Assembly (NCBI RefSeq): GCF_032191775.1
Contig: NZ_CP132507.1
Location: 2,257,001-2,321,000, forward strand
From: Rhodoferax mekongensis
GTDB lineage: Bacteria; Pseudomonadota; Gammaproteobacteria; Burkholderiales; Burkholderiaceae_C
Direction of reading: 5' to 3'
DNA length: 64,000 nucleotides
The notes under the pieces were generated by a model. It saw only the letters and a list, made by a program, of their open reading frames with translations. It was not told the DNA's origin and did not search any database. This document shows positions 1 to 7,813 of the stretch, one piece after another (positions within the stretch are counted from its first letter, which is position 1; each line of letters begins with the position of its first letter). The position numbers were made by a program, and so were the translations under genes.

Positions 1-108
1 CTGGAATACCACTTTGGTAGTCGGGGTCTGTGCATGTGAAGCGCAGGCCATACCCATGGCGAGTAACACTAGCAAAGAGCGAATAAAAGTTCGAAAGCGT
101 CGGTCCAT
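1..108 (-). CDS. Secreted protein, N-terminal 36 codons only (possible peptidylprolyl isomerase)
   Basis: The gene runs off the left edge; only its first 36 codons are present. The start ATG at 108-106 overlaps the stop of the L,D-transpeptidase gene as TGATG, with AAGGAG about 7 bases upstream, so it is translationally coupled to it. The first 26 residues form a clear signal peptide: a basic MDRRFR start, a hydrophobic core LLVLLAMGMA, and a likely cleavage after SHA. The mature protein starts QTPTTKVVFQ, which resembles the start of periplasmic cyclophilins (PpiA). That identity is an inference from ten residues and from genes often found beside cysS in related bacteria. Confidence 0.65.
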   Translation of the reverse strand, partial: MDRRFRTFIRSLLVLLAMGMACASHAQTPTTKVVFQ

Positions 109-1385
109 CAAAGGACTCCTTCATAAAAAATTTTCCATTGACCGTTTTGCCGCGTCCAATACTGGCGCTTGGTCCAGCCGATACGCGATCCTTCAGCGAC
201 TTCGCCAAAAGTGGCCACCATGGTCTCGGAGCTGTCGACCCAGTGCAGGTAGGACAAATCCTTGAGCTGGATCGTTCTCCCTTTGGTTTTTTCCATTTCA
301 CCCCGGAGCAGGGGTGTCCATTGAGCAAGCGATTTGCCATTGCTGTTGAAGTCCTGGGTGTAATGGGTGAGAACCTGGTTTACATCTCCGGCTGTTTTGG
401 CATTTCGCCAAGCAAACAGCGCTTCTTCAAAGCCATTGCTGGCCGCTCTTGCTTTGGATGGGGTCACCCACTCCAGTTGCTGTGCAATCACCACAGGGGT
501 TGCTCGGACGGCCACCGTCTGGATGATGTGGTCCAGATCCGGGTTTGCCAATACCACGCAGCCGTCGGTCGCCAGAGGGGGGCGCGAAAACTGGGTGGGT
601 GGTGTGCCGTGCAGCCAGATGCCGCTGCCTGTTTTACCCCGTTTGGCATCGAGGACGTTGGGGTAACTGATGGGCAGGGCCCCTGAGCCGTAAAAATCCT
701 TGAGCGATTTCGGATCAAGGTTGCTGGTGATGTAGTACACACCCAATGGAGTACGTTGGTCGCCTTCCACGGTCTTGGATGTGCCGGCCTTGCCGACTGA
801 AATGTAGTAATCCGCCAACAGCGCCAAACCGGTGGGGGTGTTCTCAAACAGGTACAAGCGCGAGCGCGAGGCATCGACCGCGATGGCATGGCGTGTACTC
901 GGGGCGAGCTGCTGGAACTGGATCGGGATGGTTCCAGGAACAGGCCGCTCTTTGAGTGCCTTAACGCGTTTGAGTGATTCTTCCCGGAGTTCTTTCAATG
1001 CGATGCCGCCCTCCTTGGCCATTGGAGCGGGTACGTCCCCCAATGTGCTCACAGGGCGAGTTCTTGCGACCAACAGATCGCCATAGACCAGTTGCGCCAG
1101 CTGGAAGTTCGGCAAGTCGGTGGCTAGCTTTTCGGCCTTCAAGAACGCATCCTTGCCGGCCCCCTGCCCAATCAGGTTATAGATCTCAATCAGCCTGGCC
1201 TCTGCCACACCGCCTGCATCCAGAGAAGATGGCGCCTGCTTGACAATGCCTGTCTTGGCCTCTTTCTTGTCATTGCGGCCATTGGCGGAGGCCCAATCAG
1301 CGGACAGTCCGAGAAATGCCATGGTCGCCAGCGGCAAGGCCAGACGTGACAAGCCGCTGCTGCGCAGCGCAAGAAAAGAGGTCAT
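108..1385 (-). CDS. L,D-transpeptidase (YkuD family) with C-terminal NTF2-like domain
   Basis: Predicted periplasmic enzyme of 425 residues that forms L,D (3-3) or protein-peptidoglycan crosslinks. It has an N-terminal signal peptide ending near residue 34. The YkuD domain covers roughly residues 165-300. The catalytic motif has HGTP at 259-262 and the nucleophile Cys in TDGC at about 276; most family members have S-x-G-C there. Residues about 320-425 form an NTF2/SnoaL-like domain seen in some L,D-transpeptidases. The ATG at 1385 is preferred over a GTG two codons upstream because AAGG lies 6 bases before it. The gene lies 28 bases after a TPR gene and overlaps the next gene, so it belongs to a three-gene operon. 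Confidence 0.88.
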   Translation of the reverse strand: MTSFLALRSSGLSRLALPLATMAFLGLSADWASANGRNDKKEAKTGIVKQAPSSLDAGGVAEARLIEIYNLIGQGAGKDAFLKAEKLATDLPNFQLAQLVYGDLLVARTRPVSTLGDVPAPMAKEGGIALKELREESLKRVKALKERPVPGTIPIQFQQLAPSTRHAIAVDASRSRLYLFENTPTGLALLADYYISVGKAGTSKTVEGDQRTPLGVYYITSNLDPKSLKDFYGSGALPISYPNVLDAKRGKTGSGIWLHGTPPTQFSRPPLATDGCVVLANPDLDHIIQTVAVRATPVVIAQQLEWVTPSKARAASNGFEEALFAWRNAKTAGDVNQVLTHYTQDFNSNGKSLAQWTPLLRGEMEKTKGRTIQLKDLSYLHWVDSSETMVATFGEVAEGSRIGWTKRQYWTRQNGQWKIFYEGVL

Positions 1386-1413
1386 GAACACCTTGGTCAG
1401 AGAAGTCTGGACT

Positions 1414-2568
1414 TCAGTTCACGGATTCACGCACGATGAGCCAACGGTCGCCTGACTTGACCAAATCCAGTGATTTGCGGCTGGAAACTGCCAGTTCATT
1501 GGCCTTGTAATCCTGCCGGAATTTCGCTGTGGCTTTGGTCCCGTTGACGCTGATGTTCAGATTTTCCAGCTTCACACTGATCTTGGACTTGCTGGTGATG
1601 CGCTGTCGACGCTCTTCTTCCCATGCAGAGCGGCTGGTGCCGGATGGTGTTGCGAAATCTTTGCCATAAGCGGCAAGGTAGCCCTTCACATCACGCGCGG
1701 CCCATGCCTTGGCCCAATTCCGGACCGCGGTCTCCACATCCTTGTGTGCATTCGCACTGCTGTTGGGTTCTGCAGGGGCAGGTTTGGCCGGTGCTGGCGT
1801 TACTGGCGCTGCCGCTGGAGCAGGGGCCGCCGACGCGACAGGAGCCGGTGCAGCGGCCGCAGGCACTACAGCAGCCGGTTTGCTATTGGACACAGTTGCA
1901 GGCAAGGTAGGGGGCGCCTTGGCGACCGGTGTTTCAGGCAGAGATGGAGCCGGCTTGGTCACTGCTGGCGCGGAAGGCACGTTGCCGGTGGCAGCTGGCG
2001 TAGCAGGCAAGGATGCCGCTGTTGTGGGGCGCTGACCTTTGGCGGCAGCGGGGTTGAAGAGCTCGCGGATCAGGGCCAACTTGGGGCCGACAGCCGCGTT
2101 GCTACTGTCCAGCTGCAATGCCTTGCCGTAGGCTTGGCTGGCGAGTTTGGCATAAACGTCCCCCAAGTTTTCATGGGCAGTGGTGTAGCTGGGGTTGGTC
2201 CGAATAGCCATTTCCAAGGCCGTGCGGGCCTTGTCATATTGGCTTTGGCCTGCGTACAACACGGCCAGGTTGTTGTAGGGCTCTGGGAGCTCGGGATAGT
2301 CTTCAGTCAGCCGGGTGAATGTTGCAATCGCCTCGGAAGTTTTACCGGAATCTCGCTGTATGACGCCTTTGAGGAAGCGCATCTGGGGATCACGAGGCTT
2401 GGAGACCAAAAACTGGTCTGCCTTGGTCATGGCTTCCGCTAGCTTTCCGTTGCGAACCAGCTGCGCTACGTCTGCGTAATCGTCCGCGTGGGCGACGCCA
2501 AAAGAGAGGGTGGCAGCCAGTGCGATCCAACGGATTGCTGTGAAAACCTTGGTGGGGGCGTGCTTCAT
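1414..2568 (-). CDS. Secreted TPR protein with Ala/Pro-rich linker and NTF2-like C-terminal domain
   Basis: 384 residues. The start is ATG at 2568, which gives a good signal peptide (MKHAPTK start, cleavage after FGVAHA) and has AAAGG upstream. Residues about 30-165 hold tetratricopeptide repeats (for example EPYNNLAVLYAGQSQYDKA). Residues about 180-275 are a low-complexity Ala/Pro/Val linker. The last 110 residues (W..AWAARD..GYLAAYG) resemble the C-terminal domain of the adjacent L,D-transpeptidase. A periplasmic scaffold or regulator of that enzyme is a reasonable inference. It is divergently oriented to cysS. Confidence 0.8.
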   Translation of the reverse strand: MKHAPTKVFTAIRWIALAATLSFGVAHADDYADVAQLVRNGKLAEAMTKADQFLVSKPRDPQMRFLKGVIQRDSGKTSEAIATFTRLTEDYPELPEPYNNLAVLYAGQSQYDKARTALEMAIRTNPSYTTAHENLGDVYAKLASQAYGKALQLDSSNAAVGPKLALIRELFNPAAAKGQRPTTAASLPATPAATGNVPSAPAVTKPAPSLPETPVAKAPPTLPATVSNSKPAAVVPAAAAPAPVASAAPAPAAAPVTPAPAKPAPAEPNSSANAHKDVETAVRNWAKAWAARDVKGYLAAYGKDFATPSGTSRSAWEEERRQRITSKSKISVKLENLNISVNGTKATAKFRQDYKANELAVSSRKSLDLVKSGDRWLIVRESVN

Positions 2569-2752
2569 ATTGCCTTTGAAATCTTGCGCTGCTAGAAGCC
2601 CTCGTCGTGGGGCTTTATACTGCGCTGCATTGTAGCTGAGGGGTTTGCGTCTTACCCCCAAGCAATCCCCCGTATAGATTCCTGGCGAGCCCCTCCATGA
2701 CCCTTGTTGTCATAGTGGGCTCGCTGCTTTCGTCTTCAGGTCCTTGTCATCC
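2569..2752. promoter_or_regulatory. Divergent intergenic region between the TPR gene and cysS
   Basis: A 184-base region that must hold promoters for both directions. A short hairpin, AAGCCC-TCGTCGT-GGGGCTT, lies at about 2595-2614 and may act in the leader of the minus-strand operon. No promoter hexamers stand out clearly enough to place. Confidence 0.35.
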
Positions 2753-4129
2753 ATGAGTTTGCGCATTTTCAACACCCTGACGCGCTCCTTGCAGCCTTTC
2801 ACCCCAATGGAACCTGGCCATGTGCGGATGTACGTCTGCGGCATGACCATTTATGACCTCTGTCATATTGGCCACGCCCGGATGATGATGGCGTTTGATG
2901 TGGTTCAGCGGTGGCTGAAATCCAGTGGTCTGCGAGTCACTTATGTGCGGAATATCACCGATATCGATGACAAGATCATCCGGCGCGCGGTAGAGCGCGG
3001 CATCACCATCCGCCAACTGACCGACGAAATGATTGCCGCCATGCACGCCGATATTGGTGCCTTGGCCATCGAAGCACCGTCGGTGGAGCCCCGTGCCACT
3101 GAATACGTGCCCCAAATGTTGTCCTTGATCGGCGAGCTGGAGGCCAAAGGGCTGGCGTATCGTTCCAACAATGGCGATGTCAATTATTCGGTTCGTAAGT
3201 TCGAGGGTTACGGGAAGCTTTCCGGCAAGTCGCTCGACGAACTGCGTGCAGGCGAACGAGTGGCTGTGCTGGATGGCAAGGAAGACCCACTGGACTTTGT
3301 GCTGTGGAAATCTGCAAAGCCGGAGGAGCCCCCGGAAGCCAAGTGGGACAGCACGTTCGGCACAGGTCGTCCGGGCTGGCACATCGAATGCTCCGCCATG
3401 AGCTGCGCAACCTTGGGCACAACTTTTGACATTCATGGTGGTGGTGCAGACTTGCAGTTCCCACACCATGAAAACGAAATTGCTCAGAGTGAAGGTGCCC
3501 ATGGGCAGGCCTTGGCGAACTTCTGGATGCACAACGGTTTTGTGCGGGTGGACAACGAGAAGATGAGCAAGTCGCTGGGGAATTTCTTCACCATTCGCGA
3601 CGTGCTCCGCCAATACGACGCAGAAACTGTGCGCTTTTTCATTGTGCGAGCCCATTACCGCAGCGCTTTGAATTACAGCGACGCCCACCTGGATGACGCA
3701 CGTCAGGCTTTAAAGCGTCTGTACACAGCTCTCAGCCAAGTACAAGCAACAGACATCAGTATTGATTGGGGTAACCCGTTTGCCGCCCGTTTCAAGGCCG
3801 CGATGGATGAGGATTTCGGCACCCCTGAGGCGGTGGCTGTGTTGTTTGACCTTGCGGGGGAGGTAAACCGCTCCAAGTCTGTGGAGGCAGCGTCCTTGTT
3901 GAAGGCGCTGGGTGCTTGTCTCGGGCTATTGCAGGCTGATGCCAATGCCTATTTGCAATCGGGTGCGGGGCTGGATGAAGCCACGATCCAGCAACGTATC
4001 GCTGACCGTGCTGCAGCCAAAGCGGCCAAAGACTTTGCCCAAGCTGACGCGATTCGCAAAGACTTGCTTGCCCAAGGCATTGTGTTGAAAGATTCTGCGG
4101 CTGGTACCACCTGGGAGGTAGCGCAGTAA
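2753..4129 (+). CDS. cysS: Cysteinyl-tRNA synthetase
   Basis: Class I cytoplasmic aminoacyl-tRNA synthetase that charges tRNA-Cys. 458 residues, normal for the family. The HIGH motif is at residues 38-41 (CHIGHAR) and KMSKS at 270-274. The zinc ligands expected from E. coli CysRS are present: Cys29 (MYVCG), the Cys in HIECSAM, and the His/Glu of FPHHENE. The ATG at 2753 is preferred; an in-frame TTG three codons upstream is unlikely. The stop overlaps the next start (TAATG), so it heads a cysS-glycosylase-accA-tilS run. Confidence 0.97.
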   Translation: MSLRIFNTLTRSLQPFTPMEPGHVRMYVCGMTIYDLCHIGHARMMMAFDVVQRWLKSSGLRVTYVRNITDIDDKIIRRAVERGITIRQLTDEMIAAMHADIGALAIEAPSVEPRATEYVPQMLSLIGELEAKGLAYRSNNGDVNYSVRKFEGYGKLSGKSLDELRAGERVAVLDGKEDPLDFVLWKSAKPEEPPEAKWDSTFGTGRPGWHIECSAMSCATLGTTFDIHGGGADLQFPHHENEIAQSEGAHGQALANFWMHNGFVRVDNEKMSKSLGNFFTIRDVLRQYDAETVRFFIVRAHYRSALNYSDAHLDDARQALKRLYTALSQVQATDISIDWGNPFAARFKAAMDEDFGTPEAVAVLFDLAGEVNRSKSVEAASLLKALGACLGLLQADANAYLQSGAGLDEATIQQRIADRAAAKAAKDFAQADAIRKDLLAQGIVLKDSAAGTTWEVAQ

Positions 4130-4782
4130 TGGCCGTTGCCCCCACAGCCGCTGCTGACGTGGTTACTACGCCCTATTTCTGGGAAGAAGCCTGTAAGCAC
4201 CTGATGAAGAAAGACCGGGTGATGAAGCGCTTGATCCCCCAGTTCGGGGACGCGTGTTTGCAGACCCGCGGTGATGCATTCGTGACTTTGGCACGCAGCA
4301 TCATCGGGCAGCAGATTTCCGTCAAGGCGGCCCAAACCGTGTGGGATCGATTCGCCGTCTTGCCCAAAAAGCTGACACCGGCCAACGTGCTTAAGCTAAA
4401 AGTGGACGACATGCGCGCCGCCGGTTTGAGTGCCCGCAAGGTGGAGTATCTGGTGGATTTGGCCTTGCATTTCGACAACGGAGCCTTGCACGTTAAAGAC
4501 TGGGACAGTATGGAAGATGAGGAAATCATCGCCGAGCTGGTGTCTATTCGCGGTATCGGCCGCTGGACGGCGGAGATGTTTTTGATCTTCCATTTGATGC
4601 GTCCGAACGTGCTGCCCTTGGATGACGACGGTTTGATCACCGGCATCAGCCAAAACTATTTTTCGGGCGATGTGGTGAGCCGCAGCGATGCGCGCGAGGT
4701 TGCCGCCGCCTGGGCGCCATATTGCAGCGTTGCAACTTGGTATATTTGGCGGTCTCTCGACCCGCTACCGGTCGCGTACTAA
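4129..4782 (+). CDS. DNA-3-methyladenine glycosylase II (HhH-GPD superfamily)
   Basis: Base-excision repair enzyme removing alkylated purines; 217 residues, similar to the short AlkA forms lacking the N-terminal AlkA domain. The helix-hairpin-helix is [14 protein letters not shown] at about 138-151, followed by the catalytic Asp in LPLDDDGL. The motif SIIGQQIS near residue 64 is typical of this family. It lacks the four C-terminal cysteines of EndoIII/MutY enzymes, which supports glycosylase II. Translationally coupled to cysS (TAATG). Substrate range cannot be read from sequence. Confidence 0.88.
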   Translation: MAVAPTAAADVVTTPYFWEEACKHLMKKDRVMKRLIPQFGDACLQTRGDAFVTLARSIIGQQISVKAAQTVWDRFAVLPKKLTPANVLKLKVDDMRAAGLSARKVEYLVDLALHFDNGALHVKDWDSMEDEEIIAELVSIRGIGRWTAEMFLIFHLMRPNVLPLDDDGLITGISQNYFSGDVVSRSDAREVAAAWAPYCSVATWYIWRSLDPLPVAY

Positions 4783-4790
4783 CGGGTGCC

Positions 4791-4805
4791 GGCACAGGCT
4801 GTGCC
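4791..4805. other. Short palindrome in the accA leader
   Basis: GGCACAG-G-CTGTGCC is a perfect inverted repeat lying between the glycosylase stop and the ribosome binding site of accA, 25 bases before its start. It could form a small hairpin. There is no T-tract, so it is not an intrinsic terminator. Function unknown. Confidence 0.35.
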
Positions 4806-4829
4806 AGTACCGCAAGAAGGAGAAAAACG

Positions 4830-5807
4830 TTGGCAAAAAAGACTTTCCTCGATTTCGAGCAGCCCATTGCGGAGCTTGAAGGCAAGATTGAAGAATTGCG
4901 CTACGTCCAGAATGAATCGGCGGTGGATATCTCTGCCGAAATCGATCAGCTGAGCAAGAAGAGCCAGCAACTCACCAAAGACATTTACAGTGACCTGACC
5001 CCTTGGCAGATCACCAAAATCGCTCGTCACGCTGAGCGCCCCTACACCCTCGACTATGTTAGCGAAATCTTCACCCATTTCGTCGAACTGCACGGAGACC
5101 GCCACTTTGCAGACGATTTGAGCATCGTGGGCGGCTTGGCTCGTTTCAATGGCACGCCTTGCATGGTCATTGGCCAACAAAAAGGCCGTGACACCAAAGA
5201 GCGCGGTCTGCGCAACTTCGGCATGAGCAAGCCCGAGGGCTACCGCAAGGCCCTGCGCTTGATGAAGCTGGCTGAAAAGTTCAAATTGCCGGTATTCACC
5301 TTTGTGGATACTCCTGGTGCGTACCCCGGCATTGACGCCGAAGAGCGTGGCCAGTCAGAAGCCATTGGCCGCAACATTTTTGAGATGGCCCAGCTGGAGG
5401 TACCCATCATCACCACCATCATCGGTGAAGGCGGTTCCGGGGGCGCATTGGCGATTTCGGTGGCCGATCAGGTCATCATGTTGCAGTACTCGGTCTACTC
5501 GGTGATCAGCCCGGAAGGATGTGCATCTATTCTCTGGAAGACCTCTGACAAAGCGCAAGAAGCTGCCGATGCATTGGGCATCACCGCCCACCGTTTGAAG
5601 GCTTTGGGGCTGGTCGACAAAATCGTGAACGAGCCCGTGGGCGGTGCTCACCGAGATACCAAGCAAGCAGCTGCGTTCCTCAAGCGCGCGTTATCGGATG
5701 CTTACCGCCAGATCAGCGACCTCAAAGTCAAAGAACTGGTCGATCGTCGCTACGAGCGCTTACAAAGCTACGGCCGCTTTACAGATACCAAGGCTGCCGG
5801 GAAGTAA
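4830..5807 (+). CDS. accA: Acetyl-CoA carboxylase carboxyltransferase subunit alpha
   Basis: Alpha subunit of the carboxyltransferase that, with AccD, moves CO2 from carboxybiotin to acetyl-CoA in the first step of fatty acid synthesis. 325 residues, close to the E. coli length. The start is a TTG at 4830: the protein then begins (M)[11 protein letters not shown], the usual AccA N-terminus, and AAGGAG sits 8 bases upstream. Reading further upstream would add 36 residues with no family similarity. The crotonase-fold core includes [11 protein letters not shown] and [11 protein letters not shown]. Followed 17 bases later by tilS. Confidence 0.96.
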   Translation: MAKKTFLDFEQPIAELEGKIEELRYVQNESAVDISAEIDQLSKKSQQLTKDIYSDLTPWQITKIARHAERPYTLDYVSEIFTHFVELHGDRHFADDLSIVGGLARFNGTPCMVIGQQKGRDTKERGLRNFGMSKPEGYRKALRLMKLAEKFKLPVFTFVDTPGAYPGIDAEERGQSEAIGRNIFEMAQLEVPIITTIIGEGGSGGALAISVADQVIMLQYSVYSVISPEGCASILWKTSDKAQEAADALGITAHRLKALGLVDKIVNEPVGGAHRDTKQAAAFLKRALSDAYRQISDLKVKELVDRRYERLQSYGRFTDTKAAGK

Positions 5808-5824
5808 ATGCCAGGCCGTGTTGC

Positions 5825-6799
5825 ATGACACAGTCTTTTGACCAAGCGATGCGGGCCTTTGAGCCCGCTTTGCCTTTGGGGGTGGCTTACAGTGGTGGCG
5901 CGGATTCCTCTGCCTTGCTAGTAGCTTGTGCCCGTAAATGGCCGGGGCAAGTGGTGGCCATTCACGTCAATCATGGGCTGCAAGCGGCGGCTGCTGACTT
6001 TGAAGCCCATTGCCGAAGCGTGTGCAGTCGTCTCGGTATTCCGCTGCATGTGGAGGCAGTGCATGCCCATGCAGTTCCCGGGCAAAGCCCGGAAGATGCT
6101 GCCCGCATTGCACGATATAAGGCTTTTGATGCTCTGGCGCAGATGGAATGTGCGGAAGTAGCTATTAAATCTATAGCAATTGCCCAGCATGCTGATGATC
6201 AGGTAGAGACAGTGTTGCTGGCTCTTGGCAGAGGCGCAGGCCTGGCTGGTCTTAGCGGCATGCCTGCTCAATGGCAGCGCGGCAATGTCCATTTCTTTCG
6301 TCCATTGCTACAGGTCGCCGGTGACGCACTCCAACAATGGCTGGTAGCCAACAATGAGCCCTGGGTGTCGGACCCCACGAACGCTGACCATCGCTATACC
6401 CGCAACCATATCCGCTCTGCGTTGTTGCCCGCACTGCAGCGGGTCTTTCCGCAGTTTTTGGACACGTTTGCCCGCAGTGCCCGACACGCCGCGGAAGCAG
6501 AGTCGCTCTTGGTCGAGATGGCCGATGAGGATTGGCGTACGGTGGAGCGTGAGGCGACAAGCCGGCCTGATATTCGCAGTCTGCAAGCGCTCTCGCCGGC
6601 GCGACAGTCGAATGTACTGCGGCGCTGGCTGAAACTTGAGCATGGCGTGATCCCCCAAGCTTCCCAGTTGTTGGAGTTGCGCAAGCAGGTACAGGCGTGC
6701 ACGACGCGGGGTCACCGCATTCACCTTAAAGTGGGAAATGGATTCGTGACGCGGCGCGGCGCTACTCTGGAGTGGCGGCAGGCTGAATCTTTGAATTGA
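5825..6799 (+). CDS. tilS: tRNA(Ile)-lysidine synthetase
   Basis: Modifies C34 of the CAU-anticodon tRNA-Ile to lysidine so that it reads AUA. 324 residues. The N-type ATP pyrophosphatase P-loop is SGGADS at 23-28; AQHADDQVETVLLALGRG is the second conserved block. The C-terminal part is shorter than in E. coli TilS (432 residues), as in many betaproteobacteria. Codons for about residues 100-119 coincide with a copy of the dispersed repeat described separately (6121-6180), here read antisense to the element, encoding among others EVAIKSIAIAQ. The frame is intact. Confidence 0.93.
   Translation: MTQSFDQAMRAFEPALPLGVAYSGGADSSALLVACARKWPGQVVAIHVNHGLQAAAADFEAHCRSVCSRLGIPLHVEAVHAHAVPGQSPEDAARIARYKAFDALAQMECAEVAIKSIAIAQHADDQVETVLLALGRGAGLAGLSGMPAQWQRGNVHFFRPLLQVAGDALQQWLVANNEPWVSDPTNADHRYTRNHIRSALLPALQRVFPQFLDTFARSARHAAEAESLLVEMADEDWRTVEREATSRPDIRSLQALSPARQSNVLRRWLKLEHGVIPQASQLLELRKQVQACTTRGHRIHLKVGNGFVTRRGATLEWRQAESLN
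6121..6180 (-). repeat. Dispersed 60-bp element, copy 1 (inside tilS)
   Basis: On the minus strand it reads TTGCTAT, then AATAGCTACT, then CGCACATTCCA, then GCGCCAGA and an AAAAGCC end. It matches copy 9 at 60138 over its whole length, including CGCACATTCCA and GCGCCAGA. It lies entirely in the tilS coding sequence and keeps the frame open. Confidence 0.65.
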
Positions 6800-6869
6800 C
6801 AGTAAAGACACCCACTGTGTGTTCTGAAGTGCTAACTTTCCGCACTACATATCGCTTTCGGTCCTGAGT

Positions 6870-6900
6870 TTGAAAAAACGGGTCTGAGTCGTGAGATAAT
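6870..6900 (+). promoter_or_regulatory. Probable promoter of tRNA-Ser
   Basis: TTGAAA at 6870-6875 and GATAAT at 6895-6900 with 19 bases between them, ending 11 bases before the tRNA 5' end. The spacing is longer than the optimal 17, so the -35 assignment is less certain than the -10. Confidence 0.45.
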
Positions 6901-6911
6901 ACCGGCTGTCA

Positions 6912-7004
6912 GGAAACGTGACCGAGTGGCCGAAGGTGCTCCCCTGCTAAGGGAGTATGGGGTGTAGAGCCTCATCGAGGGTTCGAATCCCTCCGTTTCC
7001 GCCA
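6912..7004 (+). tRNA. tRNA-Ser (anticodon GCU)
   Basis: The acceptor stem GGAAACG (6912-6918) pairs with CGTTTCC (6994-7000). The anticodon stem CTCCC/GGGAG encloses the loop CTGCTAA, giving anticodon GCT at 6946-6948, which reads AGC/AGU Ser codons. A long variable arm after the anticodon stem is typical of class II tRNA-Ser, and the T-loop GTTCGAATC is present. The CCA end is encoded at 7002-7004. Confidence 0.96.
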
Positions 7005-7010
7005 AGTCAG

Positions 7011-7042
7011 AGCCCCAAACAGTTCGCTGTTTGGGGCTTTTT
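7011..7042 (+). terminator. Intrinsic terminator after tRNA-Ser
   Basis: A perfect 12-bp stem, AGCCCCAAACAG with CTGTTTGGGGCT, closes a TTCG tetraloop and is followed by TTTTC. It starts 6 bases after the tRNA CCA end. Confidence 0.93.
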
Positions 7043-7073
7043 CTTTGCCAGCATCCAAGACCGCGTTGCCCAC

Positions 7074-7106
7074 AAAAAAGCCCGAAAGATATCGGGCACT
7101 TTTTTG
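7074..7106 (-). terminator. Intrinsic terminator of the folD-prlC-glutaredoxin-like genes
   Basis: GCCCGA (7080-7085) pairs with TCGGGC (7092-7097). Read on the minus strand the hairpin is followed by six T. It lies 15 bases beyond the stop of the minus-strand gene at 7122. There are also T residues on the plus side, so it may work both ways. Confidence 0.85.
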
Positions 7107-7121
7107 TCGGGCATTGTCTGT

Positions 7122-7763
7122 TCAGAACGTTATGCCCGCCGGATTGGAGGGCGAAGGGGCGGATGGGGCTGGCGGTGTAACTATCTCAACGTCAGCAGGC
7201 TTGGCCACAGGTTCCGCTTTGGGTGGTGTGGCTTTCTGCACAGCGACCAATGGAGCGGCTGCCGGGTAGCGGTAGGACTTGGGCAGCATAGGGTTCTTGG
7301 GGTAGCCAGCGGCATCCAAGTACTGGGTCCACTCCGTATCGGAGAATCCTTTGAGTTTTTGCGCACCCAAGGTTGCATAAGGCAGGGTGGCCTCGCCGGA
7401 GAGCCTTTGCAGGGCCTCGCTGTCCTCTGCAGTTGCAATCGTCTTTTCGCTGAAGGGCACACCGCGGGATTTCAACATCGTGCGTGCCGAGTCGCAAGGG
7501 GCGCATTGCGCGGATGTGTAGAGAGTAAATGGATACTTGGACACGACTTGCCGCAACTCGAATGGCAGGTCACCGCCGGTCGTGCCGCCACCGGGGGTGA
7601 CCGGTGTCGCAGTACCGACAGTGCCTTGGGCTGCAGTGGGAGGCTTGTCCGAAAAAGTGACCTTGCCATCGGGTCCTACGATTTTGTAAATGCCTTGGGA
7701 CTGTGCGATACCTGCCGTCACCAGCAGGGCCAAGCCCAATGCCATTGAAGTGCGTGAAGCCAT
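7122..7763 (-). CDS. Exported glutaredoxin-like protein with DUF4124 domain
   Basis: 213 residues. The start at ATG 7763 gives a signal peptide (MASRTSMALGLALLVTAG...) and has AAGGA 8 bases upstream. Residues about 23-45 (GIYKIVGPDGKVTFSDKPP) match the DUF4124 domain common in betaproteobacterial envelope proteins. Residues about 80-155 look like a glutaredoxin/thioredoxin fold with a CAPC redox motif (SAQCAPCDSAR). The tail is Pro/Ala-rich and probably disordered. It follows prlC by 50 bases. A periplasmic disulfide or redox role is inferred from CxxC. Confidence 0.8.
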   Translation of the reverse strand: MASRTSMALGLALLVTAGIAQSQGIYKIVGPDGKVTFSDKPPTAAQGTVGTATPVTPGGGTTGGDLPFELRQVVSKYPFTLYTSAQCAPCDSARTMLKSRGVPFSEKTIATAEDSEALQRLSGEATLPYATLGAQKLKGFSDTEWTQYLDAAGYPKNPMLPKSYRYPAAAPLVAVQKATPPKAEPVAKPADVEIVTPPAPSAPSPSNPAGITF

Positions 7764-7813
7764 GGTCGTGATCCTTAAGGTTTGAAGCGATAGAGTCGGT
7801 TGCATCAGCCCGA

